The notes under the pieces were generated by a model. It did no database searches and had not been told where the DNA came from. It saw nothing but the letters and a program-made list of their open reading frames with translations. DNA of 64,000 nucleotides, from positions 3,071,796 to 3,135,795 of the forward strand of contig NZ_FOXJ01000001.1 of the NCBI RefSeq assembly GCF_900115685.1, in the 5' to 3' direction. The position numbers were made by a program, and so were the translations under genes. This DNA is from Variovorax sp. 770b2 (GTDB lineage: Bacteria > Pseudomonadota > Gammaproteobacteria > Burkholderiales > Burkholderiaceae_C). Below are positions 40,197 to 48,958 of the stretch, one piece after another. The number at the start of each line of letters is the position of its first letter. The stretch's first letter is position 1.

Positions 40197-40394
40197 GCGG
40201 CCGCCGCCGGGCCGCCCCAAGGCGAGCCGCGCCTCCCCCTCGGGGGGTGGCGAATTACACGAAGCGAAGCGCAGTGAAAAGCCGGGGGGCGAAATGAAAT
40301 GCGGCCGCCGCCGGGCCGCCCCAAGGCGAGCCGCGCCTCCCCCTCGGGGGGTGGCGAATTACACGCAGCGAAGCGCAGTGAAAAGCCGGGGGGC
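40197..40394 (+). repeat. Tandem pair of 94-bp GC-rich intergenic repeats
   Basis: Two copies, 40197-40290 and 40301-40394, are identical except for one or two bases and are separated by 10 bp (104-bp period). Each runs from GCGGCCGCCGCCGGGCC through CCTCGGGGGGTGGCGAATTACACG to AAAAGCCGGGGGGC. The 3' half resembles the tail of the dispersed repeats at 5464, 20607 and 41711, so they are probably one superfamily. They lie between xseB and the Rieske gene, in opposite orientation to xseB. Confidence 0.85.
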
Positions 40395-40412
40395 CAAAAA
40401 ATGCCCACCGGG

Positions 40413-40445
40413 TACAATGCGAACTCTTCTTGTTGGCAAACCAAC
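40413..40445 (+). promoter_or_regulatory. Possible -10 element and small inverted repeat upstream of the Rieske gene
   Basis: TACAAT at 40413-40418 resembles a sigma70 -10, but no good -35 was seen at the right distance. The inverted repeat GTTGG-CAAA-CCAAC follows at 40432-40445 and could be an operator or an RNA hairpin. Confidence 0.3.
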
Positions 40446-40531
40446 ACACTCTTCGGGCCGTTGAACCTTCCAGACGGCGCCTTCCGTTATTTCCTTTTTT
40501 TCTCCCTGTGGGGAGCTTGGTCAGGTCCTCC

Positions 40532-41671
40532 ATGTCTGATTTAAGTCTTCAACTGCAGCAGGCCGCGAGCCAACTTCCAGTTTCCGCGTATTTCGACGAG
40601 GCCTTGTACGCCCGCGAAATGCAAAACCTTTTCTCGCGAGGGCCCCGCTACGTCGGCCATCGCCTCGCCGTGCCCGAAATGGGCAACTTCCACACCCTGC
40701 CCCAGGAGCACCAGGGGCGCGCGCTGGTCCATACGCCCAAGGGCGTGGAGCTGATCTCCAACGTGTGCCGCCACCGCCAGGCGCTGATCCTGCAGGGCCG
40801 CGGCCAGCTGGACAACCAGGCCGGCGGCAACATCGTCTGCCCGCTGCACCGCTGGACCTACGCCGCGAGCGATGCGCGCACCACCGGCACGCTGATCGGT
40901 GCGCCGCATTTCGACCAGGACCCGTGCCTGAACCTGCACAACTACCCGCTCACCGAGTGGAACGGCCTCCTGTTCGAGAAGAACGCCGATGGCACCGGCC
41001 GCGACGTGGCCGCGGACATGCGCGGCCTGGGCCCGCAGGCCGACCTCGACTTCTCGGGCTACGCGCTGGATCGCGTCGAGCTGCACGAGTGCAACTACAA
41101 CTGGAAGACCTTCATCGAGGTCTACCTGGAGGACTACCACGTCGGCCCGTTCCACCCGGGCCTCGGGAGCTTCGTCACCTGCGACGACCTGCGCTGGGAG
41201 TTCAACCAGAACTATTCGGTGCAGACCGTGGGCGTGGCCAACCGCCTCGGCCGCGCGGGCAGCCCGGTCTACCAGAAGTGGCAGGAGCAGTTGCTCAAGT
41301 ACCGCGACGGCAAGCCGCCCAAGTACGGCGCGATCTGGCTGACCTACTACCCGCACGTGATGGTCGAGTGGTATCCGCACGTGCTCACCGTGTCGACGCT
41401 GCACCCGGTGAGCCCGACGAAGACGCTCAACATGGTCGAGTTCTTCTATCCCGAGGAAATCGTCGCCTTCGAGCGCGAGTTCGTCGAGGCCCAGCAGGCC
41501 GCCTACATGGAAACCTGCGTGGAAGACGACGAGATCGCCGAGCGCATGGACGCCGGCCGCCGCGCGCTGATGCTGCGCGGCGACAACGAGACCGGCCCGT
41601 ACCAGAGCCCGATGGAAGACGGCATGCAGCAGTTCCACGAGTGGTACAAGGCCGCGATGCAGAGCACCTGA
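40532..41671 (+). CDS. Rieske-type aromatic ring-hydroxylating oxygenase alpha subunit
   Basis: This 379-residue oxygenase has a Rieske [2Fe-2S] site Cys79-X-His81 (NVCRHRQ) and Cys103-X2-His106 (CPLHRW). A mononuclear iron site follows with His203 and His208 in EDYHVGPFHPG. Related enzymes hydroxylate or demethylate aromatic or quaternary ammonium substrates with electrons from a reductase. No reductase, ferredoxin or beta subunit is adjacent, so it must use one encoded elsewhere. The ATG at 40532 (MSDLSLQLQQ) is preferred over an upstream in-frame start, because the region upstream looks like leader sequence. Confidence 0.88.
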   Translation: MSDLSLQLQQAASQLPVSAYFDEALYAREMQNLFSRGPRYVGHRLAVPEMGNFHTLPQEHQGRALVHTPKGVELISNVCRHRQALILQGRGQLDNQAGGNIVCPLHRWTYAASDARTTGTLIGAPHFDQDPCLNLHNYPLTEWNGLLFEKNADGTGRDVAADMRGLGPQADLDFSGYALDRVELHECNYNWKTFIEVYLEDYHVGPFHPGLGSFVTCDDLRWEFNQNYSVQTVGVANRLGRAGSPVYQKWQEQLLKYRDGKPPKYGAIWLTYYPHVMVEWYPHVLTVSTLHPVSPTKTLNMVEFFYPEEIVAFEREFVEAQQAAYMETCVEDDEIAERMDAGRRALMLRGDNETGPYQSPMEDGMQQFHEWYKAAMQST

Positions 41672-41710
41672 GTCGATGACTGCCGCGTCGAAGGGTGTTC
41701 TGGGAACACC

Positions 41711-41793
41711 GCGGAACCGGCTTTGCCGGGCCGCAGGTGGTGCCCCCGGTGAGGGGGTAGGAGAAGCGACACGAAGTGCGCGAAGCCTGGGGG
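41711..41793 (+). repeat. Dispersed intergenic palindromic repeat, copy B
   Basis: This copy is nearly identical to copy C (20607-20690, opposite strand) and close to copy A (5464-5547). Its 3' end GGGGGAG falls 8-10 bp before the GTG start of the EamA gene, so the repeat itself appears to supply the ribosome-binding site. Confidence 0.82.
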
Positions 41794-41803
41794 AGAGTCA
41801 ATA

Positions 41804-42736
41804 GTGCAAGCGCTCTGGATGGTGCTCGGCGCCTTTTTGTTTGCCACGATGAGCGTCGTGGTGAAGGTGGCCTCGCAGTGGTTCAACAGCGGCGAGATGG
41901 TGCTGGGCCGAGGCCTCATCGGCATCATTTTTCTCTGGCTCCTCGCGCGCAAGATGCGCATCTCGCTCGCCACCAAGTACCCCGGCATGCACGCCTGGCG
42001 CAGCACCATCGGCGTGATCTCGCTGGGCGCATGGTTCTACGCCATCGCGCACATGCCGCTGGCCACCGCCGTCACGCTCAACTACATGAGCAGCGTGTGG
42101 GTGGCGGCCTTCCTCATCGGCGGCGCGCTGCTCGCATGGGTGCCGGTGCCCGGCCGCGACGGCCGCGTGGCACGCCCGCCGCTGCAGGGCGCGCTCGCGA
42201 TGACGGTGCTCGCAGGCTTCATCGGCGTGGTGCTGATGCTCAAGCCCACGGTCAGCGGCAACGAAGGTTTCGCGGGCATGCTGGGCCTGCTGTCGGGCCT
42301 CACGGCCGCCTTCGCCTACATGCAGGTGGTGGCGCTCTCGCGCATCGGCGAGCCCGAGCTGCGCACGGTGTTCTATTTCGCGGTCGGCTCGGCCGTGGCC
42401 GGCGCCTTCGCCACCGCCGCCACCGGGTTTTCGGGCGGCAGTTCGTGGACGTGGCAGCATGCGCTGTGGCTGCTGCCCATCGGCCTGCTCGCCGCCCTCG
42501 GGCAACTCTGCATGACGCGCGCCTACGCCACGGCCAAGACGGAAGCCGGCACCCTCGTGGTGGCCAACCTGCAGTACTCGGGCATCATCTTCGCGGCGTT
42601 CTACAGCGTGGTGGTGTTCGACGACCGCATCGATGCCACCGGCTGGGCCGGCATGGCGCTCATCGTCGTGAGCGGCATCGCGGCCACCGTGCTGCGCCAG
42701 CGGGCGGTGCCCAAGGCGCCGGCCGAAGAACACTGA
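41804..42736 (+). CDS. EamA/DMT-family inner-membrane transporter
   Basis: The 310-residue protein has ten predicted membrane helices in two EamA repeats (residues about 1-145 and 155-300). NYMSSVWVAAFLIGGALL and MTRAYATAKTEAGTLVVANLQYSGIIFA are the conserved ends of each repeat, as in RarD/S-adenosylmethionine-type carriers. It starts at GTG with the Shine-Dalgarno provided by the end of the upstream repeat. It precedes the rhodanese gene by 26 bp. Substrate unknown; export or import of a metabolite is inferred. Confidence 0.85.
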   Translation: MQALWMVLGAFLFATMSVVVKVASQWFNSGEMVLGRGLIGIIFLWLLARKMRISLATKYPGMHAWRSTIGVISLGAWFYAIAHMPLATAVTLNYMSSVWVAAFLIGGALLAWVPVPGRDGRVARPPLQGALAMTVLAGFIGVVLMLKPTVSGNEGFAGMLGLLSGLTAAFAYMQVVALSRIGEPELRTVFYFAVGSAVAGAFATAATGFSGGSSWTWQHALWLLPIGLLAALGQLCMTRAYATAKTEAGTLVVANLQYSGIIFAAFYSVVVFDDRIDATGWAGMALIVVSGIAATVLRQRAVPKAPAEEH

Positions 42737-42762
42737 AGCATCTCATCCAAGGAGAACACGCC

Positions 42763-43671
42763 ATGTACACCACCCTCGTCAGCGTCGAACAACTCCAGCA
42801 ACTGCACAACAGCGAGACGCCGCACATGGTGTTCGACTGCAGCTTCGAACTCATGAAACCCGAGGCTGGCCCGCAGCTCTACGCGGCGGCCCACATTCCC
42901 GGCGCGCTGTACGCCAACCTGGACACCGACCTGAGCGCGAAGCACGGCCTGCCCGGCGCCCATGGCGACGTGGTGGTGGCGCAGGAAGACGGCGTGCCCG
43001 CCTCGGGCGGTCGCCACCCGCTGCCCAGCCGCGAGAAGTTCGCGGCCTGGCTCTCGGGCATCGGCTTCTCCAACGACATGCAGGCCGTGGTGTACGACCG
43101 CAACGGCGCCAACTACTGCGGGCGCCTGTGGTGGATGCTCAAGTGGATGGGCCACGACGCCGTGGCCGTGCTCGACGGCGGCCTGCAGGCCTGGCAGGCA
43201 GCAGGCGGCGAGGTGACCGACCGCGAGGAGCCCGCGCGCTTCCAGTCGAATTTCGTACAGGGCGAGCCGTTGGCCAGGCTCGTGACTACCGACACCGTGT
43301 TGCATCGGCTCGGCCAGCCTGACCAGCAGCTGATCGACGCACGGGCCGGTGCACGATATCGCGGCGAGGTGGAACCTCTGGACCCGATTGCCGGTCACAT
43401 CCCCGGGGCCCTGAACCGGCCCTTCGCCGAGAACCTCGGCCCCGACGGCAAGTTCAAGCCGGCATCGCAATTGCGTGCCGAGTTCGAAGCGCTGCTCGCG
43501 GGACGCGACGCGGCGACAGTCGTCCACCAATGCGGCAGCGGCGTGAGCGCGGTGCCCAACCTGCTTGCGATGCAGATCGCCGGGCTCGGGACGACCGCGC
43601 TCTATGCCGGCAGCTGGAGCGAATGGAGCAACACGCCGGGGCTGCCGACCCGGCAAGGCGCAGAACCATGA
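42763..43671 (+). CDS. sseA: Two-domain rhodanese-type sulfurtransferase
   Basis: The 302-residue enzyme has two rhodanese domains. The first (residues about 1-145) is non-catalytic and contains VVYDRNGANYCGRLWWMLKW. The second (residues about 165-295) carries the active-site Cys257 in HQCGSGVSA, a loop close to the CGSGVTA of 3-mercaptopyruvate sulfurtransferases. It transfers sulfane sulfur to cyanide or thiols. Its stop overlaps the start of the DUF2796 gene by 4 bp, which ties it to the metal-uptake-like operon downstream. The exact donor, thiosulfate or mercaptopyruvate, is not certain. Confidence 0.88.
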   Translation: MYTTLVSVEQLQQLHNSETPHMVFDCSFELMKPEAGPQLYAAAHIPGALYANLDTDLSAKHGLPGAHGDVVVAQEDGVPASGGRHPLPSREKFAAWLSGIGFSNDMQAVVYDRNGANYCGRLWWMLKWMGHDAVAVLDGGLQAWQAAGGEVTDREEPARFQSNFVQGEPLARLVTTDTVLHRLGQPDQQLIDARAGARYRGEVEPLDPIAGHIPGALNRPFAENLGPDGKFKPASQLRAEFEALLAGRDAATVVHQCGSGVSAVPNLLAMQIAGLGTTALYAGSWSEWSNTPGLPTRQGAEP

Positions 43672-44246
43672 AACACATCCGACTCCGACGCATCTCCGGT
43701 CTCGCAATTGCCGCGGCAGCATTCGCTGCAGCCCCGTTCCTTTCCGCGCAAGCCCAGCAGCAGCACGCCCATGTGCACGGCCAGATGAAGCTGGACGTGG
43801 CCATCGACGGCCCCACCGTGGTGATCGACATGGAGTCGCCCCTGGACAACATCGTCGGCTTCGAACGCGCCCCGAAGACCGATGCCGAAAAAGCCACCGT
43901 CGAAGCCGCCATCGCCCAGCTGCGCGCGGCCGACAAGCTCTTCGCCATCGACCCCGCCGCCAACTGCAAGCTCGGCCCGGTCGACCTGCGCTCCGGCGCG
44001 TTGGGCCTGGGCAACCCCGACCCGAGCGAGCCCGTGGGCCACGCGGACCTGGACGCCACCTTCTCCTTCAACTGCACCAACGCGGCCGCCGCGAAGTTCA
44101 TCGACCTGAACCTGTTCAGCGTGTTCAAGGGCCTGCGCCAGATCGATTCGCAGATCGCCTCGGCACAAGGCCAGTTCAAGCGCCAGATCAAGCGCCCCGC
44201 CGGCGCGCAGGCGGCCCAGCCCGCACGCCTTGGCTGGGGCAAGTAG
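43668..44246 (+). CDS. DUF2796/ZrgA-like periplasmic metal-binding protein
   Basis: The 192-residue exported protein has a signal peptide ending near AQAQQ (residue about 30). The mature N-terminus HAHVHGQMKLDVAIDGPTVV has three closely spaced histidines. C-terminal FSFNCTNAAAAKFIDLNLFSVF is typical of DUF2796. In Vibrio the homologue ZrgA binds zinc and works with an ABC pair and a DUF3299 protein, the same gene order as here. Coupled to the rhodanese gene by an ATGA overlap. Confidence 0.85.
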   Translation: MKHIRLRRISGLAIAAAAFAAAPFLSAQAQQQHAHVHGQMKLDVAIDGPTVVIDMESPLDNIVGFERAPKTDAEKATVEAAIAQLRAADKLFAIDPAANCKLGPVDLRSGALGLGNPDPSEPVGHADLDATFSFNCTNAAAAKFIDLNLFSVFKGLRQIDSQIASAQGQFKRQIKRPAGAQAAQPARLGWGK

Positions 44247-44250
44247 CACT

Positions 44251-44997
44251 GTGGGCACCGTTTCGCAGGCCGACCCGACGCCCTTGCGCGTCGTGCTCGC
44301 GGCCGAGTCCCTGCGCTTCGCATGGCCCGGCGTGAAAGCGCCGTGCATCGACATCGAGGCCTTCCGCATCAGCGCCGGCGAATCGGTGTTCCTGCACGGC
44401 CCGAGCGGCTGCGGCAAGAGCACGCTGCTGTCGCTCCTGGCCGGCGTGCTGGTGGCCGACGAAGGCCGCGTCATGCTGCTGGGGCACGACTGGTCGCAGC
44501 TCTCGGGCGCCGCGCGCGACCGCAGCCGCGTGGCCCATGTGGGCTACATCTTCCAGCAGTTCAACCTCTTGCCTTACCTGAGCGTGCTGGACAACGTGCT
44601 GCTGCCCTGCCGCTTCTCGGCGCGGCGCGAAGCGCAGGCCGCGCGCAACGGCAGTTCGCGTGAAGAGGCCGAGCACCTGCTCGACCAGATGGGCCTGGAC
44701 CGCAACCTCTGGAAGCGCCAGGCGCTGCAGCTCTCGGTGGGCCAGCAGCAGCGCGTGGCCGCGGCGCGCGCGCTCATCGGGCAACCTGAAGTGGTGATTG
44801 CCGACGAGCCCACGTCCGCGCTCGACGAAGACCGGCGCGAGGCCTTTCTCGACGTGCTGCTGACGGCCTGCGCCGTGAACCACAGCGCGCTCGTGTTCGT
44901 GAGCCACGACCAGCGCATCGCGCAGCGCTTTGCGCGGCATGTGCTGCTGCCGGAGATCAATCGCGCAGCTTCTACTGCGATGGCGGTGGACGCATGA
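44251..44997 (+). CDS. ABC transporter ATP-binding protein (LolD/MacB-like, Zrg operon)
   Basis: The predicted 248-residue ATPase has Walker A HGPSGCGKST near residue 50, a variant signature LSVGQQQR (Val for the usual second-position Gly), and Walker B VVIADEPTSALD. It partners with the FtsX-type permease whose start it overlaps (ATGA at 44994). A GTG at 44251 is chosen, 4 bp after the upstream stop; an in-frame TTG at 44230 is less likely. It belongs with the Zrg-like zinc-related operon. Confidence 0.86.
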   Translation: MGTVSQADPTPLRVVLAAESLRFAWPGVKAPCIDIEAFRISAGESVFLHGPSGCGKSTLLSLLAGVLVADEGRVMLLGHDWSQLSGAARDRSRVAHVGYIFQQFNLLPYLSVLDNVLLPCRFSARREAQAARNGSSREEAEHLLDQMGLDRNLWKRQALQLSVGQQQRVAAARALIGQPEVVIADEPTSALDEDRREAFLDVLLTACAVNHSALVFVSHDQRIAQRFARHVLLPEINRAASTAMAVDA

Positions 44998-46256
44998 ACG
45001 CGCTCTTCTCCATCGCATGGCGCAGTGCGTGGAACCGGCGTTTCACGTTGGCGCTCACCGTGTTCTCGATCGCGCTCTCGACCTTCCTGCTGCTCGGCGT
45101 CGAACGCATCCGCACCGAGCTGCGCGAGAACTTCGCCTCGTCCGTCTCGGGCACCGACCTCATCGTCGGCGCGCGCACCGGCTCCACGCAACTGCTGCTG
45201 TACTCGGTGTTTCGCATAGGCGCGGCCACCAACAACATCTCGTGGAAGAGCGTGCAGGCGCTGGCCGCGCACCAGGGCGTGGACTGGGTCGTGCCGCTGT
45301 CGCTGGGCGATTCGCACCGCGGCTTCGCGGTGCTGGCCACTTCGCCCGAGTATTTCGCGCACTTTCGCTACGGCGACAAGCAGCTGCTGAAGATGCGCGA
45401 AGGCAAGCCCTTCAGCGACCTCTTCGACGCGGTGGTGGGCGCCGAAGTGGCCGACAAGCTCGGCTACCACGTGGGCCAGAAAATCACGCTCGCGCACGGC
45501 AGCGGCGAGCTCAACGTGGCCGAGCATGCCGACAAGCCCTTCACCGTGGTCGGCGTGCTCGCGCGCACCGGCACGCCGGTGGACCGCACGGTGCACATCG
45601 GCCTGGAGGCCATGGAAGCCATCCACCTCGAATGGGTGGGCGGCGCGCCGATGCCGGGCGTGAAGATTCCCGCCGAGCAGGTGCGCAAGTTCGACCTCAC
45701 GCCCAAGAACGTGACGGCCGCGCTCGTGGGCCTGAAGAACCGCGCGGCGGTGTTCGGGGTGCAGCGCTGGATTTCCACCTACAGCGGCGAGCCGCTGATG
45801 GCCATCCTCCCCGGCGTGGCGCTGGACGAGCTGTGGAGCGTGATCGGCATCGGCGAGAACGCGCTCTTGTTGATGTCCGCGCTGGTCGCGCTGGTGAGCC
45901 TCGCGGGTCTCGTCTCCGTGGTGATGGCAGGCCTGAACGAACGGCGCCGCGAGCTGGCCGTGCTGCGCGCCGTGGGCGCGGGCCTGCGCCACGTGCTGGC
46001 GCTGCTCGCGCTCGAAGGCGCGATGGTCACCGTGCTGGGCGTGGCCTTGGGCGTGGTGATGGCGGTGCTGGGCATCGCACTCCTCTCGCCGTGGCTGCAG
46101 TCGCAGTTCGGGCTGACACTGAGCCTCTCGGAACCTACACTCAACGAATGGCTGCTGATGGCGAGCCTGCTGGTCGCAGGCTGGCTGGCAAGCCTCCTGC
46201 CCGGCATTCGTGCCTACCGGCTCTCACTGGCGGACGGCCTCTCACCGAGGATTTGA
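44994..46256 (+). CDS. FtsX/MacB-family ABC permease (Zrg operon)
   Basis: The 420-residue membrane protein has one N-terminal helix (residues about 18-38), a periplasmic domain of about 230 residues, and three C-terminal helices (residues about 285-310, 340-365 and 385-405). LNERRRELAVLRAVGAGLRHVLALLALE is the FtsX-type motif. Transporters of this mechanotransmission type often work on periplasmic or lipoprotein substrates and do not simply pump ions. It follows the ATPase with a 4-bp overlap and precedes the DUF3299 gene by 3 bp. Confidence 0.87.
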   Translation: MNALFSIAWRSAWNRRFTLALTVFSIALSTFLLLGVERIRTELRENFASSVSGTDLIVGARTGSTQLLLYSVFRIGAATNNISWKSVQALAAHQGVDWVVPLSLGDSHRGFAVLATSPEYFAHFRYGDKQLLKMREGKPFSDLFDAVVGAEVADKLGYHVGQKITLAHGSGELNVAEHADKPFTVVGVLARTGTPVDRTVHIGLEAMEAIHLEWVGGAPMPGVKIPAEQVRKFDLTPKNVTAALVGLKNRAAVFGVQRWISTYSGEPLMAILPGVALDELWSVIGIGENALLLMSALVALVSLAGLVSVVMAGLNERRRELAVLRAVGAGLRHVLALLALEGAMVTVLGVALGVVMAVLGIALLSPWLQSQFGLTLSLSEPTLNEWLLMASLLVAGWLASLLPGIRAYRLSLADGLSPRI

Positions 46257-46259
46257 ACC

Positions 46260-46907
46260 ATGCGCATCGCAAAGAAGACTTCCACGATCACGGCTTTCAC
46301 TCGCCTTTCAATGCTGCTGGCCGGCGCCGGCCTCGCAGCGGCAGCGTGGGCCGCCGAGCCCGCGCCCAAGGACACCACCGCATCGAACCCGCTCGGCGGC
46401 AAGGCCGCTGCACCTGCTGCACCCGCCGTGGCCAAGGGCACGCCGGGCCAGCCGCGCCAGATCACCTGGGAAGAACTGGTGCCCAAGGACTGGGACCCGG
46501 CCAAGGACTTCAAGGGCATGGACCTGAGCGCGCTGGACGACGGCGACCCGCGCGCCAACGAGATGCTCATGAAGATGCAGGAGGTGTCGAACAACGCGCC
46601 GACCAATCCCGCGATGAACGGCGCCGAGATCAAGATCCCCGGCTTCATCGTGCCGCTCGAAGAGGCCAAGGGCGAGGTCACCGAGTTCCTGCTGGTGCCC
46701 TACTTCGGCGCCTGCATCCACACGCCGCCGCCGCCGGCCAACCAGATCCTGCACGTCATTCCGCAGAAGGGCGCCAAGTTCCGCGCGATGGACACCGTGT
46801 GGGTCACCGGCAAGCTGCAGACCCAGCGCAACGATTCGATGATGGGCGTGAGCGGCTACCACGTGAGCGCCAGCAGCGTCACCAAGTACTCGGGCGGCGC
46901 GAAGTAA
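46260..46907 (+). CDS. DUF3299 (ZrgE-like) exported protein
   Basis: The 215-residue protein has a signal sequence (residues about 1-32, ending AAWAAE) and an Ala/Pro linker before the DUF3299 domain (about 85-212). The conserved segments are GAEIKIPGFIVPLE, YFGACIHTPPPPANQILHV (one Cys and one His, possibly metal-binding) and TVWVTGKL. It closes the operon with DUF2796 and the ABC pair. Function unknown beyond its regular link with zinc-regulated transport genes. Confidence 0.85.
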   Translation: MRIAKKTSTITAFTRLSMLLAGAGLAAAAWAAEPAPKDTTASNPLGGKAAAPAAPAVAKGTPGQPRQITWEELVPKDWDPAKDFKGMDLSALDDGDPRANEMLMKMQEVSNNAPTNPAMNGAEIKIPGFIVPLEEAKGEVTEFLLVPYFGACIHTPPPPANQILHVIPQKGAKFRAMDTVWVTGKLQTQRNDSMMGVSGYHVSASSVTKYSGGAK

Positions 46908-46945
46908 CGCTCTCCTGTAGGCCGTAGGGCCTCATCCGCGCCCGA

Positions 46946-46980
46946 GGCACAGGCCGGATGGCTTAGCCGCCGGCCGTGCC
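46946..46980. terminator. Strong hairpin after the Zrg-like operon
   Basis: GGCAC-A-GGCCGG (46946-46957) pairs with CCGGCC-GTGCC (46970-46980), and an inner GGC-TTA-GCC extends the stem. There is no T-run, so it is a weak intrinsic terminator at best or an mRNA-stabilising hairpin. Confidence 0.4.
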
Positions 46981-47077
46981 TACAACGCACGGCGGCGCCG
47001 CATCCCGCGTTCGATGGATGCGCGGCGCGCCCTCCGCGCCTAGATTGGCCAGCGTCGTCCCAGATGGAGAAGGCGCC

Positions 47078-48277
47078 ATGCGGGTCCTGCCGGTCATTCC
47101 TGTCTTGCTGCTTTTGCCCCTGCTCGCAACGAGCCTGGGCGATGCGCTCGCGCAGCCCGCCCCGCGCATGGCGCGCCCCGACCGCGCCGCCACCGCCATT
47201 CCGCTGGAACGCAGCCCCGATCGCGCACCGCCCGCCGCGCAATGGTCGGCGCCCCAGCGCCCATCCCAGCGCCCATCCCAGCGCGATATGCCTGCAGCCT
47301 CGGCCCTGCGCCCGCCGTCCGACACCGGCATCGTCCGGCAGGTCGAGATCGTGCCGCGCCAGCAGACGGTGAACCAGTACCTGGAGCGCCGCGGCGTGGT
47401 GGCCGACCGGCCCACGGTCGAGGCCTTTCGCGCGATGAACCCGCAGGTCACCACCACCAACCGCATCCCGGCGCAGACGCGCGTCTCGGCCTTCGTGCCC
47501 GAGGCTTCCACGGGCCGGCCCGCCACCGCGTTGCAGCCCCGCGCGCGTGTCGACATGGCGCAGGCCGCGCGCTACACGGCGGCCGTCGAGGTCGATCGCA
47601 CCAGCCTCATCCAGGCCAAGGCGCTGCAGCTGCCATCGAGCGCCTACCGCCGCCCCGTGGACATCGACCAGCACCGCAACCTGCTCGCCAGCGTCGACAG
47701 CACCGCGCGGCTGGTCGCGCAGCGTGCGCCCGCGCTGCCTTCGCGCGAGCTCGCGCTCTCGCGCTACTACCTGCGCAATGCCAACGGCGTGGCGCAGCAG
47801 ATCAACGCGCAGGCCGCCACGCGCCCCATCGGCGAGCCCGAGCTGCAGAAGCTCGCCGACGCCTCCCGGCCGGTGCAGGCCATGCAGGCGCGCATGGTCA
47901 ATGGCCAGAAGCCGCTGGAGTTCCGCCAGGTCACGGTGAAGGTGCGCGGCGAAGACGGCAAGGACCTGCGCGAACCCCTGCGCGTGTACGTGCTGCCCGC
48001 GGGCCTGGTGGACCAGCCCGACGACCCGGAGCTCATCCTCGAATTGCTCACGCTGCTGAGCTTCGAGCGCCCGACCTCGCCCTCGACCGGCGAGGTGCAG
48101 CGCGGCGAGATGCGGCTGTGGGTTGGGCCCGATTTCAAGTACAGGGAGATGGCCGATCTGGTCATGGCCCGCGGCCTGACGAACTTCATGCCGGTGCACG
48201 GGCACTTGCTCGATGCGGCGAGCCCCGACCTGCTGTTCATGGCACCCGCGAGCATCACGGTGCCGCCCGTGCGTTGA
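47078..48277 (+). CDS. Secreted protein with LysM-like segment, function unknown
   Basis: The product has 399 residues with a clear signal peptide (MRVLPVIPVLLLLPLL..., cleavage near ALAQ). Residues about 88-145 (VPRQQTVNQYLERRG..., AMNPQVTTTNRIPAQTRV) look like a divergent LysM-type carbohydrate-binding segment. The C-terminal part (residues about 285-395) has mixed strands and helices with no recognised domain. The ATG at 47078 is chosen since an in-frame upstream start lacks a signal peptide. It precedes a membrane protein and a CHAP amidase-type gene; a cell-wall role for the group is inferred. Confidence 0.65.
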   Translation: MRVLPVIPVLLLLPLLATSLGDALAQPAPRMARPDRAATAIPLERSPDRAPPAAQWSAPQRPSQRPSQRDMPAASALRPPSDTGIVRQVEIVPRQQTVNQYLERRGVVADRPTVEAFRAMNPQVTTTNRIPAQTRVSAFVPEASTGRPATALQPRARVDMAQAARYTAAVEVDRTSLIQAKALQLPSSAYRRPVDIDQHRNLLASVDSTARLVAQRAPALPSRELALSRYYLRNANGVAQQINAQAATRPIGEPELQKLADASRPVQAMQARMVNGQKPLEFRQVTVKVRGEDGKDLREPLRVYVLPAGLVDQPDDPELILELLTLLSFERPTSPSTGEVQRGEMRLWVGPDFKYREMADLVMARGLTNFMPVHGHLLDAASPDLLFMAPASITVPPVR

Positions 48278-48289
48278 TCCGCGATCACC

Positions 48290-48958
48290 ATGGCCACAGA
48301 AACACGCCCCATCGGACCGTTCGACAGCCTCGTGGCCATCGTCGCCTCGGCCGCTGCCGCGGTCGGCGCGACGCTCGCGCTCTTCCACTCCTTCCTGTCG
48401 GACCTCGTGCCGCCCATCGAGGGCGCGCAGGTGTCCATCGGCATGGTGTCGTTCGGCACCACCATCGTGCTGCTGGCGCTGAGCCTGTTGATCCGCAAGC
48501 GCCTCTCGTCCGCGCGTCAGCGTTGGCTCGCGGTGCTCGCACTGGTGTTGCTGGCCGCGGCGTTCTGGGCCTTCTTCACCTACCGCGACGTGGTGCGCGC
48601 CCATGTGTACGCGTACCCCGCCGAGCGCCCATCGGCCGAGCAGACGCGCTACATCCGCGGCGAGCTGCACGAGATGGGCCAGAAGCGCAGCAAGGGCATG
48701 AGCATCGCCGAGGCCGTGAAGATGTTCGGCGGCCCGCAGCTCGTCATGAGCCGCGAGCTGCTGTGGGAAGAAAGCGCGCAGCAGGCCATGACCGGGCAGC
48801 TGGAGCGCTGGTACATGTTTCTCTCGATGCTGCTGACGACCGCGCTCTACGTGGTCGCGATCACCGTGTGGCGCGCGCTGCCGGGCAAGCCGCGCGCCGC
48901 GCCCGCGAAGAAGCCTGCTGCCGCAACGCCGCCATCACCACCGGAGGAACAGCCATGA
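48290..48958 (+). CDS. Predicted inner-membrane protein, function unknown
   Basis: The 222-residue protein has four predicted membrane segments (residues about 14-38, 46-67, 78-97 and 170-192) and a cytosolic or periplasmic loop of about 70 residues between the third and fourth. The C-terminus is Ala/Pro/Lys-rich. It lies 12 bp after the LysM-like gene and its stop overlaps the start of the CHAP gene (ATGA at 48955). No family was recognised. Confidence 0.65.
   Translation: MATETRPIGPFDSLVAIVASAAAAVGATLALFHSFLSDLVPPIEGAQVSIGMVSFGTTIVLLALSLLIRKRLSSARQRWLAVLALVLLAAAFWAFFTYRDVVRAHVYAYPAERPSAEQTRYIRGELHEMGQKRSKGMSIAEAVKMFGGPQLVMSRELLWEESAQQAMTGQLERWYMFLSMLLTTALYVVAITVWRALPGKPRAAPAKKPAAATPPSPPEEQP

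Noticed and set aside
40430..40531. Longer N-terminus for the Rieske protein
   Set aside because: The in-frame extension covers the inverted repeat and leader and has no family similarity; the ATG at 40532 gives the typical start.
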